Positions 38,695 to 48,600 of a DNA stretch of 64,000 nucleotides are shown piece by piece. The first letter of the stretch is position 1; every line of letters begins with the position of its first letter. The stretch spans positions 5,208,001-5,272,000 of the forward strand of contig NC_079878.1 in assembly GCF_029227915.1 (NCBI RefSeq), read 5' to 3'. This stretch comes from Hydractinia symbiolongicarpus. Its lineage: Eukaryota > Cnidaria > Hydrozoa > Anthoathecata > Hydractiniidae. The position numbers and the translations under genes were made by a program. The notes below the pieces were generated by a model. It had not been told where the DNA came from. It worked only from the letters and a program-made list of their open reading frames with translations, and did not search any database.

Positions 38695-39384
38695 GTAAAT
38701 GGATGTGATGGGACACTTCCCGCGATGATGTAATGTTTTTGGGTGTATATGGAAACGAGGCGGATATAAAAAACGTGACAACCTAGTTCTCAGGGCCACT
38801 TTTTCGCTGTTTGTATCTATCTAAGAAATAATTTATATTCCTTTTCTAATTTATGGTAATTACTTTTCGGATTAAAATTTGTCTGGGCAAATGTCTGGTC
38901 AGCCATTTTGGTTCCCAGGGTTTCTCTGGCAGCTATTATCAATTAAGTTGTTTTTTATATGGGAAGGCAAATTGCATTTATTGAATATGAACCTGACCAG
39001 GCCTACGGAAAATAATTTTTTATAAGTGTTTTAAATTCTAAAAGAGATTTTTTCTCTTTTCTTTTCATGCTTGTTTTTATTGGGTGGGTAACCTCTTTCT
39101 TATGCGTTGTAACGTAAAATATCAAAGAGAGGCTGTTCATGCACAAAGTAGGGCGACTGAATAACGCTGGGCATTTTCAAATGGTATCCCTAGTAGGCCA
39201 AAACCATCCAAAGTAAAACAAAATTTTTGATCACTGAAAACTAGATTAGGGGGCCATTCATTAATTACGTAAACTGCCATTGTAACGCATCGTAACAAAT
39301 CTAGACCAAAAAAAAACATCACCCCCCTTGTTGTACGTAATATTTCGAATCTTAGACCTTGTTTATTCATTTTCCTATAGTACC
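38695..39384. other. Intergenic; ATTAATTACGTAA repeat
   Basis: No gene. At about 39248-39275 ggggccattcattaattacg resembles the end of a widespread animal MITE type. An inverted partner (gtacgtaatatttcg) lies near 39333. Confidence 0.4.
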
Positions 39385-39513
39385 ACAACCTCGTTCCCAG
39401 CGTCTGTTGTCTTTTTACGTATCCGGGGGTCAGAATGAGATCAAGAGCAACCCAACCTAGTCCCTAGAGTTTTTTTGGTCAGAAAGAGAAAATAAGCCCC
39501 GGGACGAGGTTGG
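39385..39513. mobile_element. AACCTCGT-family foldback
   Basis: Ends caacctcgttcccag and cccgggacgaggttgg, with an internal repeat of aacctagtccctag. Same family as 25791-25853. Confidence 0.65.
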
Positions 39514-40147
39514 AAGGCGACGTCCTAAAAAATATCAAAAGAAAATGATCCATTTCGAACTCAATAAAGTGGAGACACGAGGCAACTTTTTTTCAGAGTA
39601 TCAATTTTATTTTGAATACTATCGCCTAAATGTTGACCTGCGTCTATATAGTCGTCTCCGCACTTATTCAGTAGCTCACAATACTTCAACAGAGGCACCA
39701 AGCCTCGTTTTTGTATTGTTGCGAGTAATGAAGACTGTTTCGCAATAATCAAACACGGTAAAACCTTAAATGTTTTTGGTTTTCATATTGGAATGTTTAA
39801 GAACATTTACAAGCATTATCTATGCTGAAACAAAAATCAACAGTGGAGCAGACTTTCATGGTTGATAAACACAATGTTTTGTCGAAATTCAACAAACAGT
39901 TTTCAATGGATGGATATATTTCGAAAATTTGAAAAAACAATAAATACATGATAGTGTTAGCTTTATGTGTACACTTTTAAGAATCAGAAAAATTGTGTTC
40001 ACATTTTATTCTGATTTGATGTCCTATCTTATTTTGAGAAACTCACAAAAATAAATTTCTTTGCAATTCCCATTTTATATAAAGAATTGTAGTTCTTTCG
40101 CGTTATATCATCATTAAAGAGAAAAAGAAGGTCTGAAGACGAAATTT

Positions 40148-40520
40148 TTGGTAAGTCGTCCACGTATTACTTCCTTAATATGAAGGAGATATAGTATTCA
40201 ACATGCGTTAGACCTATGTACGTTCCCAAGCCATGTTACTACAGGCTACTACGCTCTACTACAAAGAAATACGTTCTATTACGGCCTGCTACAGAAAAAA
40301 CGCATCGCTACGAAAAATTACGCTTTACTACATTGTACTACAAGGAAAGAAAGGGCTTGCTACACTCGACAACAGACATTGATGAGCCTCATTACAATGT
40401 GCTTTATGGAGAATAGCACATCATTATCTCCACAAGGCTTGGGAACATACATCGGTCTAACGCATGTTGAATACTATATCTCTTTCATATTCAGGAAGTA
40501 ATACGTGGACGACTTACCAA
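40148..40520. mobile_element. 373-bp foldback element with 85-bp arms
   Basis: The arms 40148-40232 and 40436-40520 are near-perfect reverse complements (ttggtaagtcgtccacgtat at the outer end). The ~200-bp centre is built from tactac/ctacta words. No coding content and no clear target duplication. Confidence 0.92.
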
Positions 40521-42107
40521 TTGTTCCAACACGGTAATTCATACATGTACCACGTAGGGCAAAAATTCTAAAAGTCCGGCGGCAGACGCCAGGCAAACAT
40601 TTTCGCCTGACTTTGCTGAAGATCCGGCTTTGTGTGGGACAACACAACAAAGTCATATTTTGGGAACATTTTCACATATACTTGTTTTGGTATTATATGT
40701 TATCTGATTGTCATTAGATGCAAGCGTTTTAAATCGAAAGTGGCAAAAACGTAAAAGCGGCAAAAAGCTCGATTCAGTGTTAGGCTAGCTCTAACTTGAG
40801 TAAGATTTATTGCAAGAGTGTTGTGGTGGGTCAACTCTTAATTTAAAAAGTGTATCTGACTGGTTACCTATAGCTAGCATGGTGTTAATTTATGCTCTTT
40901 CAGCCTGTCTGATTCTTCTTTTCTACGCTAGTATCCAGCAATTTTGTGGTTAGAGGTTAACTCCTATTTGTAATAATGGGACATTAAATATGGATACCTC
41001 AGTCAGGGAAACTTGAATTAATCTGTAACTAACTATGTTATTAAATGCTACAGACTAAATTACAAGGTACTGTAGAGTGCTTAACTCACATCTGAAAGGC
41101 TGTGGCCTCGATACCCACATAAATGTGGCACCTCCTTTTAAAAAAATAGTTTAAAAACTTTTGGAGTAAAGAAGAAGATAGTATATCTGGTGCTAAAAGC
41201 TCTTGCTGATTAACTTTTTATGTTGACTTTGCTATAAAAATAACTCTGTCGTACTTGTCAGTTACCTCCAGTATACTCATTCTCTAGTCGAATACCGATT
41301 AATTAAATGAATTTATACTCTATGGCCAGTCAAGTTTTTTAATATGCACTTTTTAGTCATCTTTTTTCCATATAAGGCTGTGTAGTCTTGATTTTGTAAT
41401 TAGTAGTGTAATTAATTGGCTACCAATTAATTACAGGTTTTTTAGGACTGTTTAACTGTACTTTAATGTCCATTTTCCCTGTCTTACAAGCTAAAGTAGG
41501 AATAGAAAACTTTTTACCACATTTTATTACAGAGGTAAATAATTTAGTAAAGCAAAAAATGCAGAATAATGTTTCCTTTTTCATGTACTGCTTATTGGAA
41601 AATACATTTATGGCTATGTCAGAGAAAATAAGGATTTGCCTGACTAAAATTAAAAAATACATTTTGGAAAATGAAGCACCTTGGGAGCAAAAAGGAGGTC
41701 TGCACAGTTCCAATTTTTAAAATTTGTTGGTCAGGGTAACGTATATGCAGACAATCCCCATGGTAATTTTTTCCATTAGCATTTCCAAAGTTTACCTGTA
41801 TAACCCACTGATCTGTTGTTTCTATTTTATTTTGTGTGTTTTGAACAATTTATCACCAGCTTGCTATATGATGGTATTATCTCCCATGTAACCTACTCTG
41901 AGTAAACAGTGCAAGTTAAACAAGTATTCTTCTTATTCATCTGCCAGACCAATTTTTATAGCCTAATAATTCTAGACTTTACTTCAAAACTTGCAAAAAT
42001 ATGAAGTTATGGCTAGATGGAATGGCATCAAATTTTTTTTTTTTGTCTGTGTATATAATTGTTAAGTTCTATTTAAATTTGTAGCAAACTGATGATTTAA
42101 AATAAGA
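40521..42107. other. Intergenic upstream of GOSR1
   Basis: No gene that I can support. Frames at 41420-41720 are open on both strands but show no family motif. A short tagctagc cluster lies near 40790-40880. Confidence 0.4.
42067..42085 (+). promoter_or_regulatory. Splice acceptor upstream of GOSR1 ATG
   Basis: tctatttaaatttgtag lies about 22 bases before the first ATG of the frame. A tiny upstream frame (ATG ATT TAA) lies between. It could be a 5' UTR intron acceptor or a spliced-leader site. Confidence 0.4.
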
Positions 42108-42869
42108 ATGATCAAAACCCCTTTTAAGATGGCTGTTAAAAACGCAGGTAATAATCAAGTGAACAACAATACGTGGGAGGGCTTGCGGAAAACTGCAAGG
42201 CAGGTGGAAAATGAATTAGAAATGAAGTTGGTTTCCTTTAGCAAGTTGGGTACAGGTCAACACAAAGAATTCCATAAAACAGAAGAAAAAGAAGCCTTGT
42301 TAGGGTCAAGTAGTGATAGAATGTTTGAAACAATGTCCATGGAGATTGAGAGATTATTGACTAAATTAACTGAAGTTAATGACAAAATGGCTGACTTTTT
42401 ATCCAACCTCAGTTTTGGTGAACCAAACTCTGCACAGCTTCACACTATGCAACGACATCGTGATATATTACAGGATTATTCTCATGAGTTTGTAAAGACA
42501 AAAGCAAACATTAAGGCAACAAGAGATAGAGAAGATTTGATGGGATCTGTGCATAGAGATATATCTGATTTCAAAAATGGACTCAACAGACGTACAGATC
42601 TTTACCTTAAAGAAAATGATCATATTCGTAATTCAGATCGCATAGCAGATGAAACCATTAATATTGCACTTGCCACAAAAGAGAATTTAAGTGCACAGCG
42701 CAGGATGTTTCAATCATTATCGAGCAGAGTGATTGGTGTTACAAACCGATTCCCTGCAATAAATAATCTTGTTCAAAAAATCAATATTCGTAAACGTAGA
42801 GACACTCTTATAATTGGTGTTGTGATATCAATTTGTTTGATTTTGATGCTTCTATACGCTTTTCATTAA
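42108..42869 (+). CDS. GOSR1: Golgi SNAP receptor complex member 1 (GS28)
   Basis: A Golgi Qb-SNARE used in ER-Golgi and intra-Golgi transport, cytosol-facing with a C-terminal membrane anchor. The frame gives 253 aa, the usual family length (~250). The probable start is the second Met (42129, MAVKNAG), because animal relatives begin just before the helix WEGLRKTARQVENELEMKL. Landmarks include MHTMQ-type residues, then QRHRDILQDYSHEF, MGSVHRDIS, the SNARE helix around RNSDRIADETINIALATKEN, the basic NIRKRRDTLI, and a C-terminal anchor ending LLYAFH as in vertebrate GS28. The whole gene is a single uninterrupted exon, although vertebrate GOSR1 has many introns. A polyadenylation signal AATAAA lies at 43046-43051. 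This is either the true intron-poor locus or an intact retrocopy. Confidence 0.97.
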   Translation: MIKTPFKMAVKNAGNNQVNNNTWEGLRKTARQVENELEMKLVSFSKLGTGQHKEFHKTEEKEALLGSSSDRMFETMSMEIERLLTKLTEVNDKMADFLSNLSFGEPNSAQLHTMQRHRDILQDYSHEFVKTKANIKATRDREDLMGSVHRDISDFKNGLNRRTDLYLKENDHIRNSDRIADETINIALATKENLSAQRRMFQSLSSRVIGVTNRFPAINNLVQKINIRKRRDTLIIGVVISICLILMLLYAFH

Positions 42870-43045
42870 AATCTTTAATATTTAATTTTATATATAAATC
42901 TAATGTGTGTAAATTTTACACATCTTTAAAATTAACATGTAACAGTTGTGATCCAGGCTTTTTTGGGAAGATTTTGTTATTTGTACGGCAAAGAGCACAA
43001 GTCACATTTCCAAATTAATGTGATTGTATGTTATTTGCTTATTTA

Positions 43046-43051
43046 AATAAA
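43046..43051 (+). terminator. Polyadenylation signal of GOSR1
   Basis: AATAAA about 180 bases after the GOSR1 stop, on the coding strand. Confidence 0.6.
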
Positions 43052-43565
43052 CATTTTAGTGTTAACTATATGGCTAATGTAAGAAACTAACCTTGAGCTT
43101 TTTTGTTGACACTAAGCTATAGTTTTGAAATAGTTTTAAGCCTCACAATTTCCATGGAAAATCTACAATTCACAACAGAAATGTGAAAGTAAATCTGGCT
43201 TGCCTCCACAAGTTTTTTCCAACCAATATTTTACATAAAAAATAATCATTTAGCAAAATATAAAAAACTTTTACAAAGAAAAGAACAGTTCATTGTGGCT
43301 TGATATAGTAGTTTTCAGGATTTTTTTGTTTTGTTGCACTAGTTTTGTATTGTTGTTTTTTGAGAATTTGGTGTCTATTTATTGAGGTATGTTTTGTTGT
43401 TACTTTAGAAATAGAAAATAGCAAGAAAAAAGACTTTCTTTTAAGATATTGATGAGCAAATAAATTCTGAGTATGTGTATTTTTATCTTGCACTCTCATT
43501 GTCATGATTAATTTTTGTAATGACTTCAGCTATAAATTTTAAATAATTCACTTCTTAGAGCATTA
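43052..43565. other. Intergenic
   Basis: Nothing recognised. Confidence 0.4.
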
Positions 43566-44314
43566 AGGGCCTTTTTATATGAGACCAGGAAACTCGGTCC
43601 ACCGAGATATCCTGCATGACCGAGATATCGGATATTTGCGGAAGAACGCTGAAAATTAAAATCGTGTTTATGTAGTGCATATTTATCTCGCCCCGGACAA
43701 CGGGAAACTCGGTCAACCGAGATCCTAGGCAAGTGAGCCGGGATTCCGGTCAAACGGGATGGATATTTGTCCATATAAACAGAAAAACCTGGTGGCAAAG
43801 TACGGAAATAGTTTATGTAACCTTAGAGGAGCAAATAATTATCACTATTAATGCATATCAATGGACATATTTGTTTTTGTATCATAGTGTATTTCTAATA
43901 AAAGACAACAAAACCATGAAACATGCTGAAAACACCAGGTTTCACTAAAATTATATTTGAGAATGATCTAAGATTAACTTTTAATCCTGTTTCAAGCGTG
44001 TGGGAGATTTTAATGAATAATGTTTAAATCGGTCAGAAATGATGGAATAACTGAAATTTTCAAAAAATTTGAAAAATAATTATTAGTGTTAACACAATTG
44101 TTTCAAGCATTAACAGTATCGCTATCTTTTTTCTGTTGTTGGAAACCATATTTGCTTACATATTCACCCGCCACTTTTAGTTTCCCACTAATTTTTCTTC
44201 ATATAAACCCGGGATGGGAAATGACAAATTTACATATAAACCCGAGTTGATTTTAGCCCGCTCTACCGGGAAACTTGCCCATCGAGTTTCCCAGTTCTCA
44301 TATAAAAAGGCCCT
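43566..44314. mobile_element. 749-bp MITE, AGGGCCTTTTTATATGAGA ends
   Basis: Left agggcctttttatatgagac and right ctcatataaaaaggccct pair perfectly for the first ~18 bases. Subterminal gggaaactcggt/accgag and catataaaccc words recur inside in both directions. The GGGCC-type ends resemble hAT-like non-autonomous elements; the class is inference. No matching 8-base target duplication was found. Confidence 0.8.
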
Positions 44315-45696
44315 GAATGTTCAACAGTACAATTTGTAGGTATTTCTTTCATTACGTTATTCTGTAACTATTTTCTTTGTACATGTGTGCTTCTAAGAGA
44401 ACCCTAAAATATTGCAAAATTATTGGTAAAAAGAGACTTAAAGCACCCCAGAAATGTTGGGGAAAATGAAATTGTGAAAGTTCTGACAGACCTCTATTAT
44501 CCTGGTAATTGCTCTTAAAGATTTCTTAGTTATTTATAATATTTCTTTCAGAGATCAAAGAATATTGAATTATGCTACCTATATGCAAAATTGACGGTTT
44601 ATTAGTATTTATTTTCATGAATTAGCTCATGTATTTTCAAGGATTCAGTATTTTCGCTAATATAAAAACCAATATTTTTGAAAGTTTTGTGATTGTTTAT
44701 TTGTTTGTAAACTTGTTTGTGAAATATTTTAAACTAGTTGTTAATCCGTAGAAAAATTCACAGGGTCGCTCATCCTTTATATATCGCATTTTGCGTTTTC
44801 ATCACACAGCTTTTTTCTTGTGCACAAACAAACAGAATATGGCTATTATTAACAAGATTATATCTTTTGAAAATGTTTTTCTGTTATTTAAAATGTCTAC
44901 CTTTATTTTATTCTTTTTAATACCATTGAAAGTACTTGTTATGTTATAAGATAAAAATTTATGTTACCCTAATATTTTTGCTCAGGCGACGATTATTATA
45001 TCATAGATTATTAACATTAACTTTGTACGTAAACAAAAGAGAAACAAAAGTCTATGATGTTACTATTGTTCTCATTAACTTTTTACTGAATTTTCTTTCA
45101 CGAAGGATAGAACTGATAGCAGGGGTGTTTGCCAGACCATGAAACCTTGAAATCAGGGTATTTCACCTTGAAAACTTGAATATCAATCTTGCTCCAGAGA
45201 AAACATTAAAAGCCTGAAAATATGAATTATTTTTAAAAAATGTCTGTCTAGTTATAAAGCATTCCTATAACGCTGTTGTTGTTGTTGTTTTATTTTTTTT
45301 AAAAAAGTAAGTTAGAAGTTTTTTAAGGTTCCATTTTGTATTTTTTTTACATTACCTTTATGTCTATACCTAATTATTTTTCTTGTGTCTTTGTGCTTAA
45401 AAACCTTAAAATATCACTAAATTACAGTAAAAAACACTCCTAAATGGTTAAAAATATCTTGGTAACTTGAAATACTCTGAAAGATACTCAATGCAAGATT
45501 GGGCATGTTTTAATGTTCGATTATAAGCGGTACGAGAAGTCACAGTAAATTGCAAAGTATCATTAACTTCTGTAGGATTTTATTTAGAATTCAGCTTGAT
45601 ATAATGTATTTTGCAGTATTTAGACAAATAAGTGCCATGAATATTGTGTTTTCTAGTTTCCATGAACAAAAAGAGATGTAGTATTATTAGAGGAGA
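44315..45696. other. Intergenic upstream of BBOF1
   Basis: Contains a dispersed repeat at about 44733-44850 (ctagttgttaatccgtagaa; cacagcttttttcttgtgc) shared with 35778 and 36890. A plain acceptor-like gtagtattattag ends 6 bases before the BBOF1 start codon. No other gene. Confidence 0.45.
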
Positions 45697-48600
45697 ATGC
45701 CAAAGAAGGAAAAGAAAGCAAAGGGTAGTGGAAAAAGCAAGAAAGGGAAATCAAAGTAAGTTATGTTACTTCCTATTATTGATCTTGGCGTGAAAACATA
45801 TTAAATATATGTTTTCACGTTAACATGTTTTCATGTTATTCGAGTGGTATTTAGTTAATGTATTACGTGATAAGTAATTTTAAGTTATAGGTGTGTGACT
45901 TAATAGTCAGTAATGTGCATGCACTTAAGGTATATGTTCGTTTGTTTTTTTAAGTGACAGAAAGATGCATGTCTCATATCTTAATCAACAAATTAAACTG
46001 CACCCCATCAATAACATAAATTTATTGTCAAGATAGCCTAATTTAAATAACTGAAACCATTACAATGCACTTTTATCTTTGAGGCCAAAAAACTTGACAT
46101 GGATGGAAATAACTGATTTCATCTCCTGCACCCTAACTAGGGACCACTATAGACTGAAATGGGACAATATCCTGAAGCTGGGTTAACCCACCTGTTTTAG
46201 AAGAGACGATTGTTAATGTTGTCAAAAAACTCTTTAAACTCAAATATCTTTGTAACCGTTCGTTAAAAGCACATGAGCCTATACATTTTCTTCATCAGTA
46301 TTTTAAGCTAGCTACACAATGAGGGAAAACGTTTCAACAAAAAGTTTAGAAAATGATAAAGCAATTACTAACTAGATATCTTCATTTTTGCAATTTAAGT
46401 TATGTAATGTTGTCAGATTTCAAGCCCTGTCATAATTTTTCCCCAGAAATGGCAAAAAAGATGGTGTTCCAAGGGATGACATATTAAAGGATGCAATTGC
46501 TAATGCACAATTGTGGGAGAGTCGACTTGGGGCTACAGAGTCTGCAAAGAATGATTACAGGTGAGTTTTTAAAAAATATGCACACCATCTTGGTGATGGT
46601 GAAAACTTATCTAAAAAGTAACTTGTTGTGTATCAAACGTTTTTACTTGTTCCTAAGTTTTGCATAATAGAAATCCTTCTCTTGTTAAAAGGTTATAGAA
46701 GGTTCATCTTTTTCTCTCTTTTTTCATGCCTGTGCAGAAAACTTTTTATTTTATACTATTGTAAATTATATGTTCAGAGAGAGTACCCGGACATTACTAT
46801 ATGAAAATGAAAAACTACAAACTCAAGTGGCACAAACTGAGAAGGATACGATCGAAGTGATCTCGTTTTTAAAAGATGAAGATATAAAAAAAGACAGTCA
46901 GGTTGATAAATTTTTTTCCTAACATATGGTTGTACTGTCTTGTTACTTGCAGCAGGTGCGGATGTTGCAATTTTGTATCCAGCCTTCTCTAGAGTTGACC
47001 AATTCATGCTATATTTCAAAAAATATTTGTTTAAGTTTATTATTTATATTTAAATTCGCTGGTCAACCGCACTGTATAATATTAGCGAATCATATAAATA
47101 ATTTTCAATACCAACCTTGTTAGATTATCAAGCTTCAAAACATGGTGAAAGATTTAAAGAAGGAATTCCGTAAAGATAAACAAAACCTAGTAGGTGTAGA
47201 AGATTTTGCTCATTTTTTCTAAAAGTATTTTCTTCTCCAATTTTTTTTATCAGAGACATGGATATTTAGAAAACAAACTTCTACATTGTCATTACAAGAA
47301 TGTGAAATTGTTTTTTATAGTTGTTGTTTTTTTTCTGTTAAGATAAAGGAATACACAACTGAAATTGAATCATTGCAAACAACTTTAGCTGAAAGAACAA
47401 ATGAGGTAAGTGTTTTAAAGATTTCTATGATCTTTTGACTTATACACTTGATACACTTGTGTGAATTTTTAAAGTGGCAAAACCATATTCACTTACAAAT
47501 TTGTATTTTGTGCACATCCAGTACCTTTTATTATCGTAACTCTAATTTCTAAATAAATTCCTTCAACTGTGTGTGTTCAGGTGAAGTTAATGCAATCTGA
47601 ATTGAAGCTCGTGAAAGAATTTCGTCGCAAACGCGCCCAAATGCAGAAAGAACTTGATGAGGTAATAGCTTACTAGTACAAAAACTGAAAGCTTTATAAA
47701 GTTGGGTTTTTGAATTTAATTAATTACAATAATTATTATCTGATAATACAGCTATGTTTCTTTTTAAGATCAGAGACAATGTGTCGAGGACAGAAAAACA
47801 ACACAAAGAGTCATTGGAAAAAATGGAAAGAAAATTCTTTGAAGAAAAGGTTAGAACTTTTATACTACACAGAGCTGATCAATATACCATTACCATGAAA
47901 GTATGCCCAAATGGTATAGTTTGAAATCACAGTGTTAAGATTTTGATAAACGTTAAACAACTGGCAAGGCTAAAGATTTTGTAAGGAAGACTGGATAAGC
48001 TAACAAGTAAAGTTATTTAAAAATAAAACGTTTTCTCTTCTTGTAAATTGTAACAGATAATCGTCAATATTAAATGTAAAACTAAAGCCTTAGTAGAGTA
48101 ACTAATAATAAACTAAAGTTAAAATAAAAAATGGAATTTTCTGATAAAAAAATCGTGTAGTTCCAAACTTTTCCAAAAAAAAAACAAAACACTACGTATT
48201 ACATTGCATTTTGTATGCTTAACTAACTTAACTGTAGAGAAAAACCAATAACCAAAACTGATATTTCACTCTAGATCAGACTACAACAAGAAGCGAGTCG
48301 TAAAATATCTGAGTTGGCAGAAAGAGCACATACAGAAGCTATAAGGTACGTAAGATGGAAATGTTTCACTTATCAAACCCTGTAAAAACATTGTATGTAC
48401 TATGACGGTTGATATACTCCTTCATATTCTTATTTTGTACCATTTCAATCATAGTAACTTGGATGAGACGACCAAATCTATATACATGGAAAACGTCAGG
48501 TTAAACGAGGCATTAAACTACCACGTAAAATCTGCTGAGGATTTATCACAGGTGTGTATGATGCGCAATCGAGACTATTATATATCTGTGGATGCCTCTA

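Noticed and set aside
41420-41720. Open frames on both strands upstream of GOSR1
   Set aside because: No splice context, family motif or conservation argument; both strands open equally.
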